From NCBI GenBank assembly GCA_020747015.1, contig JAGTJM010000068.1, positions 1-64,000 on the forward strand: a stretch of DNA of 64,000 bases. Reading direction: 5' to 3'. Made by a program: the position numbers and the translations under genes. Position 1 is the stretch's first letter. Each line of letters starts with the position of its first letter. Under the pieces are notes generated by a model, which searched no databases, had not been told where the DNA came from, and saw only the letters and a program-made list of their open reading frames with translations. This document shows, in pieces, positions 1 through 11,384 of the stretch. The stretch is from Pyrenochaeta sp. MPI-SDFR-AT-0127 (taxonomy: Eukaryota > Ascomycota > Dothideomycetes > Pleosporales > Cucurbitariaceae).

Positions 1-791
1 GCTGTTTTACTCCAACTCGTACCGTAAATCGCTTGGTGTAGGCGACCGACGGCTTTGCTACTAATTATTCGGTGATAAATATATGCATAGCTCTTCAGCT
101 TTATGTGTCAATAGATTCATGGCCTAACATAAACTAGATAAGAATTTTTAGGAAGTATAGCTACTTCAATGTCAGCACGATGGTCAAGTCGTTCGTTGGC
201 CATACGAGATAGATAGATTCTACTAGTGTTCTACTAGTGAGGATGCGCACCCCACAAAACCCATCGTACCTTTCTATACAAACTGGGCAGTGCATTAGCT
301 GTCTCTGAGAATGGCTGAAAATGATGAACTAGGCCGAGAATGGCTGAAGTACTTCTACAGACAAGTATATAGACTCTCGGCTGTAGATGCACATTTCTTT
401 TCGACACGGATGATTTGACGGTACCCAATAGTCGAAGAATAAGCCATGTTTCGCGGCACAGTAAAGATTGGTTCAGATCCACGGGCATGATAGTTTTTGA
501 ACTTACCCAATACTTATAGAATGCAGCTTAGCAGCAAGCCACGTTTCACGGTATAGTAAAACCTGCATGTGCTCAGGGTCAGATTCATGACACAATAACT
601 CCTCGACTTTGCATCACTACCATAGAGCAACCCAATCATTCTACCCTTCACAAACTTGCCCGTCTCCGCACAGGCCTTGCTCCCTCACTGTTGCCAGATA
701 CCAGTCCTATAATTCGTGCTCTTGCAATATGCTCCGCCCACGCTGCCCAATCCTCAACGGTTGATGGAATGTTGAAAGTATCCCAGGACGC
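1..791. other. Intergenic, no gene seen
   Basis: AT-leaning sequence with only short open frames on both strands and no recognisable domain, tRNA or repeat. The rightmost part is the probable 3' flank of the minus-strand gene ending near 792. Confidence 0.5.
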
Positions 792-1960
792 CTAATCTCG
801 GTAAATCTGCTGCTGTAGCTCTTCAATCTGTTCAAGGGCAGCCTCTATAGCGCTTTACCCAAGTTAGCAATGCTAATTGTATTGGAGTGAGTGCTGAGAA
901 ATACGTACGATGGGTCTTGGTTGTCGCCATTGAGCAGACGGTCCAGTTCGGCTTGAGCAACTATCATCAAAGTCTCGATGGCAGGGTCAGTCTGTCTGTG
1001 TTGAGTATCACCTGGCTCATCCCCAGCCATAATCCTAGTTCCCATTCGTGCAACTCCGCGTCTATCGTCGTTGGAGCCTTCCAGTGTGGCAAGGGGTGCT
1101 GCTTCTCCACCACGCAGCTGGGCCAGGAGATTCCTTTGCCTTCTCATGCCCCGGAGCTGACTAACTGGTAGAAGCATATTCTCAGCGACCATCGCGTTTC
1201 TCCTCGTCTGCACCGTTGTGCCATGCTCGGTTGAAGCGATGTACAAAATGTAATTTGTCTTCACGTGCTGTTGCCAGTAGATGTGGTCGTGCTTCTCGTT
1301 CCTCTCGCGTGAGAACTCGTGCACTACGAACAAGCTCATCAGACCATTTTTGATGACAGCGTAGGTATCAAAACCCTGGGAGCGCATATAGTAGCACAAG
1401 CGAAGTGCTTCATCGGCCATGGGCCGCTGAGTGACGGGGTCGATGGCTTGGGTCCACAGACGTGCCTGAAGAGGCGTCAATGTATCAGAGGCATGAGAAT
1501 CAAGGTATTTGAGCAGCGCGCGCTGTACGCTAATATATGGCAGAGTCTTCTCGAAGCCTTTGGTGTCGTCTTGATCCTTGTATGTAGTCTTAGGCAGCGC
1601 AGATACGAGGGTAGTGACTGGCTCTCCAGACTCTTGCTGCCCCCAGTTGTTTGTATTGATTTGCGAATCGGCCATAGCTTCCTCTAGAAAACGGTCATCC
1701 GCTTCTTGCTCTTGAACGAGACCACGAAATCCCGCCTGTGGCACGTCCGTCTGTGATGGCCATTCAGACCAAGCAGTATCAAGAGCTGCCCCGAGTCTTT
1801 CAATCCGATGAAGCAACGTAGCATGTGGACTCTGAGGCTCGGGGGAATGCTCCACTCCGTCAGCTGGATTTATCGCCATGGAGAAGCCAGTGGGGATGCG
1901 GCGTCGTCTACGTCGAGCAAAGGATCCAGGGGAGCTGTTGGTACTTGTGCTATCGGACAT
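792..1960 (-). CDS. Hypothetical protein with basic N-terminal tract
   Basis: An uninterrupted frame of 371 codons runs from the ATG at 1960 to a stop at 845. I do not recognise the family. The N-terminus is Ser/Thr-rich and has a run of six Arg near residue 17. The middle (about residues 130-290) looks like a compact folded region with many aromatic residues, and no signal peptide or membrane span is visible. The apparent last 19 residues are probably intron: a GTATTT donor (904), a GCTAAC branch-like site (863-868) and an AG acceptor near 843 would join 905-1960 to 792-842. That gives a charged C-terminus rich in Glu and Gln and about 368 residues. The donor is weak and a better GTACGT four bases upstream gives the wrong phase, so the unspliced 845 end stays possible. 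Confidence 0.6.
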
Positions 1961-2493
1961 TTTAGCAAGCGAGAGTAGATATATTTGCCGTAGTCAACTG
2001 TTTGGCTAGGAAAACGATAGACCGTGCGGTTGAAGAATGTGAGTGTGGATTAGTTTGTCGTAACAACAAATGGCAAAAAGAAGTCGAAGGAAGCGTCAAG
2101 AATAAAGCCTTGTTGCCTGTGGTAGGAATGAGCGTTGCTGCGTCGGAGGTAAACAGGAAAGCGTGAGCTGCTTTCACTTTGCGTGAACGCGTCATTGGAG
2201 CCTGATCAAAGTTTGCAAACGCGGGCTGGGTGACTTAGACATTCGGGCTAGACTATAGACGAGTAATGAAGTGAATTGACAATAACCAAGACTTGGACTG
2301 CATCTCGTTGTGGCAGTACTGGAGGAAAAAGAGAACATGTAACCAGTGGATCATGAAAGCATGGGCAAAGGAGGATATGAGTGAACGTGCATGCTGACAG
2401 AGTCGAGAACGCACAATAAAAATCCATCATGATTACCTTTAAGCAATGCAAGACTCTCTATCTTGACGCATTGCACATCTCAACCTCTACATC
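1961..2493. other. Intergenic, no gene seen
   Basis: This lies upstream of the gene starting at 1960 (-) and downstream of the small gene ending at 2494 (-). It holds only short low-complexity open frames and probably includes the promoter of the 1960 gene. Confidence 0.4.
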
Positions 2494-2829
2494 TCAGACC
2501 TTCTCCTTTCCCAGATACACAACCTTCTCCCACCCATGATCACCCTTTGGACTCGCATATATCGTTCCCAGGCTCTTGATCCCCTTGTTGAATTCGGTAG
2601 CATTCTTCTCCGTGTCAAAGTCGAAGGCTACATCACCCTTCCTCGCCGTTCTCACTCTCAAGAGACCTTCTGGCAGGGGCAGATAGACCCAGTTCGGACG
2701 CGCTGTGGGGAGTATACGGCCCTGCTTGCAGCGTGATTGGAACATCGCTGCGTCGGTCTCGTTGGGGAAGACGAGGACGGGCTCGAGAGGCTGGAGGGAG
2801 ATGAATGCGGAGACGATTTGAGGGGCCAT
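2494..2829 (-). CDS. Small hypothetical protein (111 aa)
   Basis: This is a complete ATG-to-stop frame of 111 residues with balanced composition. It has a hydrophobic N-terminal third and no clear signal peptide, then a Lys/Asp-rich C-terminal half ending in Lys-Glu-Lys-Val. The pattern resembles a small soluble alpha/beta protein, but I cannot name the family. A longer overlapping minus-strand frame (2633-3007) is Arg/His/Pro-rich and looks like a shadow. The upstream region to about 3000 could hold a 5' exon or leader. Confidence 0.5.
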   Translation of the reverse strand: MAPQIVSAFISLQPLEPVLVFPNETDAAMFQSRCKQGRILPTARPNWVYLPLPEGLLRVRTARKGDVAFDFDTEKNATEFNKGIKSLGTIYASPKGDHGWEKVVYLGKEKV

Positions 2830-4123
2830 TGTGGATGTGGTTTCTGGTAAAGTCAGACGAAGGCTTATGATAAAATACAGATGCGCGTACCTCGTGTATG
2901 AGTGCCAGGTCTATGCTGTGCTGTGGAGGCTCTTGAGCGTCGCGTGCGGTCGCGTTCACTTTAGCAGATATAATGTACGCAGATGCAAACAAAGGAAATC
3001 TGGTCAATGTGTTAATGCTGTGGATTAGCTCGAGGTTTGACGCCTAGTCAGGCAGCATTTTAGCCAATGTTCAGCTGGCGGGGTAGTCATACACAGATCT
3101 TACGCCGTGTCTTGCAGGAGGAAGTCGGCTAGCCTTGCTGATATCCAAATCACGCTAAATCTTCGCCTTGCGCTCGCCCTCACAGCCGAGGACGCATCAC
3201 GATGCGAGATATCTCTTGCAGGCGCTACAGACGTGACTCAAAGCTGGCCATGCGAGTATTTAGACTCTTAACATGATTCTTGGAGTGCCGCAGAGTTCAT
3301 ATATCTTCGCGGGCCCTCATTCGTGGAGCCGATACTTCGTTCCCGCGTTTCACGCAGATCGCACAGCATCCTCGAGGAGATGCCAATTCGAGAAGAGACG
3401 GCAGCTTTGTAGCCCCAAAGAAGAAGCGGAAGAAGCCAGGATAGCAATCACTGTAACGCCCAAGCCAGGCAATCAACCAGATACGGAGGACGAAGAAGTT
3501 CCACCAGCAAAGTCGACTGCGGACACGTACCTTGTTCAAGCCACCATGCCTTGATTACCTTCAATAACCTTCACTTGACACATCATTTCCCAAAGCACCG
3601 ACTACTTGAGTATCGACAGTCCCATCTAGTTAGCTTACAACTGAATTTAAGCACATAGGTCACAATGCTTATCATGCTTAATATAAACTCTGCCCCCCTC
3701 CAATTCCTCTTGTTTCATCATAGCTCCGGCGAATGCGCCGATGTCAACTTCGCGTAGACACCGTCCTGGGTGGAGTTTCAACAGCTCCTCGTGCTATTGG
3801 TTCGTCGACGCAGAATAAATGGGTGGGCGGCTCGATTAGGCAGTCCTGGTATATATTCTCCGGACGGAGAATTTTCCTTGGGGATCCCGACAAATTGAAT
3901 GCACATGAGAAAAGCGGGGATGTGTAAGTAGGGGCTTCTATGTGTATTGCCTCTTTTCACCTGCGAGAGTATCTCATAGAGCCGTCATGACGATGATGAG
4001 CTAATCAATGGTGCTAGTTAGGGCTGTCGTTGCTTCGAGAAGATGTTCCTTCCTCTTGCCGACCCGAGCCAGGGTGCCGGACGAGAGGCAGTAGGTTTAA
4101 TAGAGTGAAGAGAGGGAAAGGCA
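2830..4123. other. Intergenic, no gene seen
   Basis: Short open frames occur on both strands, but none has a family signature or a matching splice pattern. The right end is the promoter of the secreted-protein gene at 4239. Confidence 0.4.
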
Positions 4124-4130
4124 TATAAAT
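4124..4130 (+). promoter_or_regulatory. TATA box candidate
   Basis: TATAAAT lies 109 bp before the ATG of the secreted-protein gene at 4239, a typical TATA-to-ATG spacing for a filamentous fungus. The position is inferred from motif and spacing only. Confidence 0.45.
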
Positions 4131-4238
4131 ATTGAGTTCCTTGGTTTAATTGCGTTATAGTCTGCAGTCCACTTAAGGTTGCTTGGATATCTTCTAGCTT
4201 CATTAGATTCTCCTCTGAAGCCCCCCAAAGTCATCAAG

Positions 4239-5049
4239 ATGCGCTTTGCCCTCGCCCTCACCACGCTCACGGCCTCTGCCTCTGCGCTGGCTTTCAACCC
4301 CTTCAAGCGACCCATCGCCGAGACACCCACCCTCGCCTCAGCCAATGTCAAGCGCGCCGATACCTGGGGCGGCGCCGTCTCCCTGGGCCCGACCAAGTCC
4401 ACCATCATCCGCGCCGTCACAACACTGACACCCGGCCCTGCTCCTCAGACGCAGCATGGCTACCTGTTCATCTGGCCCGGCATGTCCAACGGCACTGGCG
4501 ACTTGGTGCAAACGACGCTTGAGTCCTGGCCTCAGGGCAACGCGTGGTGTGGCGCCAAGCCAGGACAATGGTGTATCCGGTGCTCACTGTTTGGCTGGTT
4601 TGGGCAGCTGGACGGGCCTGCGAGTCCCGTTGATGGAAACATGAGGGTGGAGATTTTGTACGAGTTGCTGAGCGACAACAAGACGTGGAGACAGACTGCC
4701 AAGGACCTGGGAACCGGAAAGCAGTTGAGCACTTTTGAGCGCGACTCTGGTCCATACATGGTACGTCGTGGAGATTTCAACGAATCCAATACTGCTCTTT
4801 CTAGTGTGTTGATGGTATGCTAACTCCTCGCAGCGTGGCTATGGAACCGGAACCGAATGCCAGCAAGACTGCACTGGAACCATTGCACCTCAGCTTTACG
4901 AAAACACTGTCCTCACGCTTTCTAGCGCAGATCGCGACTTCGGTAAGACCATTGCAGTTAGCCAAGGAGCGACGTATGAAGGGCTCAAGGTCAGTTCGGA
5001 TGGCAAGACGTGGACTATTGCGAAGATGAATGTCCGACCTATGATTTAA
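4239..5049 (+). CDS. Secreted protein, unknown function (two exons)
   Basis: Exons 4239-4760 and 4834-5049 give 245 residues. The donor is GTACGT at 4761, the branch-like GCTAAC lies at 4819-4824, and the CAG acceptor ends at 4833. The splice is phase 0 and exon 2 stays open to a TAA. Residues 1-18 form a classic signal peptide (MRF, a hydrophobic Ala/Leu stretch, then Ala-Leu-Ala), followed by a propeptide-like section ending in Lys-Arg near residue 40, a possible kexin site. The mature part has several Trp-Gly and Cys residues, including a WCGAKPGQWC segment and a CQQDC segment in exon 2. This composition suggests a disulfide-bonded beta-sandwich. A lectin-like or polysaccharide-active fold is possible, but I do not recognise the family. 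Confidence 0.8.
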
Positions 5050-6357
5050 AGAGTCATTGGCTGGAGGAGAAGTAGAAGGGGTGTGCTAGGAAAGGGATAT
5101 GCGTAAATGATGATGGACTGGTTGACTGGGACACACTGTACATAGGGGATGACTTTGTAAATACATTCATTTCAATTGAGAGATGCTGCAAGATGACAAG
5201 ACAGAAGAACAATTCGTTAGAATCCTAAAGCAAGACGATGAATTCTTGATTGAAGCCAAAGGAACTCCAAAAAACACAAACCATACTCACGCGCAGTGAC
5301 GATAATTCCAGCGCTCTTACTGTGCACAAGAACAATGTCAGCCTACTGTTACATCGTCTCATCTTCATCAGATCACCATATACACATTACAAAAATATTC
5401 TCCTGCATCGTCGTGCTGAGTGTCGCGGTGAAACCATCTTCAGCCCGCAGCACCTGCATATCGCCATGACCGAATCGAACCAGTAACAGAGTCAGCTCTC
5501 AGCGTCTAGCAATCGCGACCCTGCAGAGCGCTGATGCACGGCTGAACAAGTCCAACTTTGTCATTGCCTGACAAAGCCAACCTACTTTTGCGTTGTCCTA
5601 CTCAAAGTAGCAAAAACCGGGGGAAACTAGAACTCTCCGCAGAATCGTCCGCACAAAGTGCGAACCCCTACCCTACCCTACCCCATGCTTTGCAAAGAAA
5701 AGCGGACAACGGATCCGAAAAGCCCACTCACCATTCGCCATTCGCCTACACGGACCAAAAAGATGGAGAGAAAAATGGCGCAAAACAAAAAAAAAGCAAA
5801 CGAAAAGCACTCGGCCGACGTGCGACAAATCACATCCTCGCAGCATGTCAAAGAGTATGAAACTCCAGTGTAACCGGATGGAAATTCCCTATTTAGGAAA
5901 GGAAGTGTGGCCCCCCCATTTTTCCGTTGAATGCTGATCGGAGTGCGCGGTTGAGGCGGGCGTTTTCGATGGGCGGTGGCGGTGGCGAAGGGGAATGGAG
6001 GAGGGAACAAGCGAAGGGGGCTTACCGAGGCACGGCGAAGATGCGGTTGTACCTGAGTGATGGGCAGGTACGACGGGAGAGGTACATTAGTAGTGGCAAA
6101 TATGGGAAAGGGGGGAGGTGGTGAGCTACTGTGAGGAATAGATCTGGAGAGGGTGGGTTGTTTGAAGATGTGGTTGTGTTTGTGGGGTGTGGTGTGGTCT
6201 GGTGGGTGCGATGCGAGTGACGTAGCCCCTAGCGGCGGGTTTGGCGGGGAGCTACTGGTAGGCAGACCGCTTGGTTATGCTGCGGGGGAACATAGCAGAG
6301 CAGAATATCGTTATTCACTGTTGCTAGCAAACAGTTCGTTGCTCAAGATGTTATGCC
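5050..6357. other. Intergenic, no gene seen
   Basis: Only frames without domain signatures occur here. A short CCCTA array (5665-5684, about four units) is too brief and too far from a chromosome end to be telomeric. The segment from 5930 to 6300 is strongly G-rich on the plus strand. Confidence 0.4.
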
Positions 6358-7626
6358 ATGGCACCTCTTCATTCAGCCTCTGCTTCAAGTCCACAGAAGC
6401 ATGTAATGCGTAGGACGCGCATAGTGTGCATCTCCGACACGCATAATCAGACACCGAAACTGCCGCCCGGCGACGTACTGATTCATGCTGGCGACTTGAC
6501 AAATCAAGGCAGTTATTCGGAGCTCAAGAAGACTGTAGAGTGGCTCGAGAGAGCGGACTTTGAGGCGAAGATTGTTGTTGCTGGTACTTGACCCATGCCT
6601 AATTCTCAAATATGTACGATGCTGATGATCGCAGGGAATCACGACATCACACTTGACGAGTCCTTCTATCATGAACACGGCAATTCCTGGAGGTGGCCTC
6701 AGCCCCAGGATCCAGCCTTGTGCAGGATGCTACTGACTGAGTCGAAATCCATCACCTACCTGGAGAATGAGGCTACAACGGTTCGTCTCGCCTCGCCCAA
6801 GGGGCCGGGCACATGTTTCACCGTGTTCGGCAGTCCGTGTACGCCTAAGCACTGGAACTGGGCATTCCAGTATGAGCCGCAACACGCAGAATCCGTCTGG
6901 GGCAAGATCCCAAGCGGGGTTGACGTCGTGGTTACGCATACGCCGCCCCAGAACCACTGCGATGGAGCAGCAGAGGACGAACGGTCAGGATGTCCGGTGT
7001 TGCTGACCAGGCTGGGGGCAGTTCGGCCAATGCTCAATATCTGTGGGCATATTCATGCAGGAAGAGGGGTTGAGAGAGTGAGATGGAGGACGACTCCTGG
7101 ACATGATGAAAGCCTGGAGGAGGCTGTCGAGCATTGGACAGATCCTGGAATTGGCAACAAGAAGCTCTCGCTATTGGATCTCACGTCGAAATCAGGGCGT
7201 GCTTTGGGCAGTGTTAAACCCCAGACACGTCAACGTCGTCCTGACTCGCTGGAGGAGGAATATGGGAGCCTGCCTGATGCATTCCAACGTTTAAACGACA
7301 GAGCTGGTCAGCCTGCTTCCGGTGACCAGAACCTTATCCCAACCTCGAGCCTCACCAAAGTTGCCCTTTACGAGGACAAGGCGCTGTGGGGGAAGGAGCC
7401 GGGCAGTGCTGTGCGGGCTCCGAGCGATATCGGGCGTGACGAGGCTGCCATTGATTGCAAAGGACCCGAGAGGAGCTTGCCGATGGCTGTGGAGCAGCGT
7501 AGCGAGACTGTGGTGATCAACGCAGCCTTGCTGGGGCCCAGAGTTGCTGGGAGGGCGATCGGAGTCAACAAGCCCATTGTCGTTGACGTTGAGCTGCCTG
7601 TATGGCAGTCTTTCCATGGAGAATGA
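6358..7626 (+). CDS. Calcineurin-like metallophosphoesterase
   Basis: Exons 6358-6583 and 6635-7626 give 405 residues. The 51-bp intron has a GTACTT donor, CTGAT branch-like sites and a GCAG acceptor, and the split falls exactly inside the GNHD motif. The dimetal phosphoesterase motifs are in order: D-T-H near residue 27, G-D-L-T near 46, G-N-H-D across the splice, V-T-H in the VVVTHTPPQNH segment, and G-H-I-H-A-G near 210. The short spacing and the THTPP and GHIHAGRG forms match the MPPED/UPF0046-like branch of fungal phosphoesterases. The C-terminal 170 residues are hydrophilic and not part of the catalytic core. The natural substrate cannot be told from sequence. No signal peptide is visible, so it is probably cytosolic. 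Confidence 0.88.
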
Positions 7627-9593
7627 GGTAAGATGATGTAGGGTGATGTGGGATGATGTCGGGAGATGCTTGTCCATCCGTCTGCCGTGGTCTCAGAGCG
7701 TGGGACAGACTGTCTTCTCCCGCCACCCAGGCCTGCCTAGAGCTAGAGAATGCGCTGATATCTAGACAATATTCACTGCGTCCTCACCTAATGGAGGACG
7801 ACCACGTCGAGGGAGACCAACAGTGGCTCGGCTTGGAGGTGCTGCGATTGGGCGGTGGGCTGCAGAGAGCCCCGCTTCACCCCCGCATAAGCGTATCTAA
7901 TCGTCCAACCACGCGGGCGGGCTAACGTCTGCCATCCGGGACGGATCGAGTTGGGACCTGCGACGTGCGAAAGATGACTGCCTGGCGACTCAAGCGCCGG
8001 ACCAGGTCCGCTGTTGAGGGCCATCCTTGCGAGCCTGGGGGGTCAGGGGAGAGCGGGACTGTCTGCGCATCACTTCCTGAGACGAGCAGAGGGCGCTGGA
8101 TGGATCGAGGAAGGCGAGCCGATGTCCTTGTGACGGCCAGGGCGGTCTGGTCGGCGGACGAGCTGCTGTCTCGGAATGGGCGGGCATCGCTGCTCATGGC
8201 TGGTCGTGGCTGGCCGTGGCTCCGTCGCTCTCCCTCTCTCTCGAGGCGACGAGGCCCTTCTCGATGCTGCTGTGCTTCATTTTCCGATGGCTCGGACGCA
8301 AGGGTTGGTCATGTCTTGCAAATGTCTGCCGGTGGGGTTAGTGAGCATTTTGCCATTGGGTAGCAATCGCAGTCACATCACGCTCTTTTTGCAATATTCC
8401 AGATTCATGCACCTCTCTGTGGGTTGTGCCTATCAGACCGCGATCCGCAGCAGGTCCCGAAACGACCATGTGGCCGCTTCACGGCTTCATTGGGCCCAGT
8501 GTTTCGTACGCGCTGTGGCCGGCACCTGCGAGACTGCAGCGCGCGATGCGATGGAAGTGGCTTGGATCTTGTCTGGCTGGCGAAGCGGCCACTTCCAAGA
8601 AAGCGGGCGTCGAGCTGCTGGTGATGCTCTCTTCAGCCCGTGGCCCCCCCTCCTCGCCGTGGATGGAATGGTGTGGACAAGCTGCGGACAGGCTTCTCAG
8701 CACACGCACATGCATGTGGCATCGACTCAGGGAGCGACCAGGCAGAGTCGACGACTTGAGAGCGCCCGTTAATAGCGATGCATGACCCCCCCATCCCTCG
8801 CAGAGTACCTCGCAGTCAGCCTGCAACCACCTTCCTCCCATCCCCACCCCCCATGTAGCCACTTCTTTTATTTCTGAACGACTTCTATTCTATTTCGATT
8901 CTGTAATCCCCCTCGTGCCGTGTATAGCTGCGATCCAAAGTGTCGCAAGCCCACAGCATTTGGCCAGTTCCGGGCTCGACTGAAACCCCCCAGTGACATC
9001 ACGCAGCCCTTCACCGCTTCAACCAGACCACCGCGCTGCCCAGCAACCAAAGGATCCATCGAGGTTACCATAACATTCTACACAGCCTCATTGTTTTTTT
9101 CGTCCTCGCCCTCGTCCTCGTCTTCCCGGAACACTCAGAGTCTTTGTCAGGGTTGAGTGATTCGGGCCTGCGAGCATTTTTCGCCCTTTCGACGACTTTC
9201 TCCGACATTAGGTCAGCAATCCACCTCCGTCACTCCCCATCATAACAGGGACACACAAGCCTGCAGTCCAACAGAACCCAACAACACACACTCACACACA
9301 CACACCACCAGCCACGAGCACCCGGCCCGACGCTCTTTTACAGACCGAGCGCCCCGTCGTTCGTCCATTCTGCTCCGTCTCTTACCTTTTCGCCATTTAA
9401 ACACCGTGACACCCGTGACACCAGCCCCCCGGCCACGTACCATCGCCACACCTCGCACCTGCTCTCGTCCTTCCATCGGCGATTGCATGTGTCAAGCGCA
9501 TTGAACGTCCTTGACCACGATTTAGTATAAGACACCCCCCACAGTACCTCTCTCAGTCACACTTTCCGGCTCACCCGCCACCGCCACCCAACC
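7627..9593. other. Long intergenic / leader region
   Basis: About 2 kb. GC-rich overlapping frames occur on both strands at 7650-8860, but none has a recognisable domain, a plausible intron set or normal protein composition. From about 8870 to 9593 the sequence is C/T- and CA-rich, like a long 5' leader of the J-domain gene, with a CA-rich stretch at about 9284-9309. Confidence 0.4.
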
Positions 9594-11384
9594 ATGGCCT
9601 CGGAACCATTACCTGACCATTACAAGGCCCTGGGAGTCGACAAGAATGCTGACGCCACAGCCATCAAGGCCACATACCGCAAGCTCGTGCTCAAGTGCCA
9701 TCCCGACAAGGTCACCGATCCGACCCTGAAGGAGCAGAAGCAGCAAGAGTTCCACCGGATCCAGGAAGCCTACGAGGTCCTCATCGACCAGGAGAAGCGC
9801 GCCGACTACGAAGCGCATCTCACCCTCGAGAAGCTGCGCAAGGAGAAGGCTGCTCGAGCGGGCGCTGCAGCGAGCTCCGAGAAGTCTGCACGCTTCGATG
9901 TCCGCACAGCAGGCGGTGCGTCCTTCACAGCCACCACCCAGTCACGCTACGCGACCGAAGAGCGCAAGCCCTCGCGCTCTTACGACGACGAGGAACGCTA
10001 CTACGACGACCGCGACCGCACTCGCAGCAAGTACGACACGTACCCGGCATTCCCCAAGGGCGGCTCTTCGCCGCGAACCAAGGAGTCATCATCGTCAAAG
10101 AGCAGCCGCCCTGCCGCGTCCGACCGCACGCGATCAGAGCGCACCAAGACTCGCGACAAGGAAGTCCGCAGCGACCGCAAGTTTGTCTCGGTCGAGAGTG
10201 AGTCATCGTCCGACGAGAAGGCGCGCTACGAGGCCGAGTACAAGCGGCGCAACGCTGAAGAGGATGCGCGCAAGCAAGCCGAATCGAGGCGCAAGTCAGA
10301 GGATCGCCGATCTTACGAGGATTCACACTACAACGTCTCGCCCAGCACACGCAAGCTGAACGACCAGAAAGAGGAGGCGCTTCGCTACCTGCACAAGACG
10401 CGTGGACAGGTCGAAGCCGAAATCCGCCCTTCGCCGACCAGGACTTCGTCTCGCGACTACTATGGAGAAAGCCGCTCATCACGCAAAGAAGTCCGCCCAG
10501 AGGCCGTTCGCAGGTCATCTGCTGCACGCCCAAAGGAGCGGTCGTCGGCCACTGGCCGAGAGCGGGACCGTGGCTTCGTCGAGATTGTGGACTGGGCCGA
10601 CCACCGAAGCCCGCCGAGCTTCAAGCACTCTTCTTCGTCGCCTGCCAACATTGAGTTGCCACGAACAACACCGCAGCGCGCGTACACCGACTCGTCTCGT
10701 GAGCCCCGCCGTGCAGAGCACTCGCCACCCCCAGCCTTCCACCGCTCGGCTACAATGCCCTCGTCTGTGCCACATTCGTCGTCATCACGCAGAAAGGAAA
10801 CAACCGTACCACGCTCGTCAACCCTTCGTGAGACGATGACTCCCGAACACAGCAGCCCAGAGCGTGACGCCTTCCCCACTGTCCCGCCTCCTCAGCCCTC
10901 TTCTCGCAAGTTCTATTCCTACGCCACGCCTGGCGGTGGCGTACCCATCCGCCCAGAAGACATTGCTGCCTCGACTGGTACCCACCGCACTATTCTCCGC
11001 GAGCCCGAACGCCACCGCAACCGCTCGCCCTCGCCACTTTCCCGCCCCCCAATGGGCGCCAATCGACCCTCTGAAGCCGCCATTCCCCAGTACATTCCAA
11101 AGACAACTGTGCCACCCCCAACTATGAATCGCTCGAGCTCTTCTCGCAACATCTCACCTCTTCGTGGCGCAGATGACCGTGGACGCTCGCGCCCGCTGTA
11201 CGGCGAGATTGGCTCCGATTCTCAGCGCAGCAGAGGGCGCCAGACAAGCTTCAGCCCGAACAATGTCCAGTACAGTCGCAAGTACGGCCCTGAGGATGTC
11301 AGATGGGCCCCCAGATCCAGGGAGAATGACAGAGAGTATGCTGCTAAGCCTACGTTGGGACGCACCGCCACGTATGTTTACTAG
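9594..11384 (+). CDS. J-domain (DnaJ-like) protein with long disordered tail
   Basis: A single exon encodes 596 residues. Residues 7-72 form a J-domain: helix II with YRKLVLKCHPDK, the HPD tripeptide at 36-38 that stimulates Hsp70 ATPase, and a following helix ending in the usual KRADYE-type segment. The rest is low in hydrophobics and rich in Ser, Arg, Asp and Pro. It includes a Tyr/Asp/Arg patch near 130-150, a Lys/Glu/Arg-rich likely helix at 205-275, and many RS and SSS tracts. There is no Gly/Phe region, Cys-rich zinc domain or client-binding domain, so this is a class C (DNAJC) type Hsp70 co-chaperone. The RS-like tail suggests a nuclear or RNP-related site, which is inference. The gene is well isolated, with about 2 kb of non-coding DNA on each side. 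Confidence 0.9.
   Translation: MASEPLPDHYKALGVDKNADATAIKATYRKLVLKCHPDKVTDPTLKEQKQQEFHRIQEAYEVLIDQEKRADYEAHLTLEKLRKEKAARAGAAASSEKSARFDVRTAGGASFTATTQSRYATEERKPSRSYDDEERYYDDRDRTRSKYDTYPAFPKGGSSPRTKESSSSKSSRPAASDRTRSERTKTRDKEVRSDRKFVSVESESSSDEKARYEAEYKRRNAEEDARKQAESRRKSEDRRSYEDSHYNVSPSTRKLNDQKEEALRYLHKTRGQVEAEIRPSPTRTSSRDYYGESRSSRKEVRPEAVRRSSAARPKERSSATGRERDRGFVEIVDWADHRSPPSFKHSSSSPANIELPRTTPQRAYTDSSREPRRAEHSPPPAFHRSATMPSSVPHSSSSRRKETTVPRSSTLRETMTPEHSSPERDAFPTVPPPQPSSRKFYSYATPGGGVPIRPEDIAASTGTHRTILREPERHRNRSPSPLSRPPMGANRPSEAAIPQYIPKTTVPPPTMNRSSSSRNISPLRGADDRGRSRPLYGEIGSDSQRSRGRQTSFSPNNVQYSRKYGPEDVRWAPRSRENDREYAAKPTLGRTATYVY

Noticed and set aside
2633..3007. 124-codon minus frame overlapping the small protein
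   Set aside because: Arg/His/Pro-rich shadow of the 2494-2829 gene region.
5665..5684. CCCTA tandem units, possible telomere remnant
   Set aside because: Only about four units, the unit is not the TTAGGG form, and the surroundings are ordinary.
8176..8862. Several GC-rich overlapping frames
   Set aside because: Open on both strands as expected from base composition; no motif.
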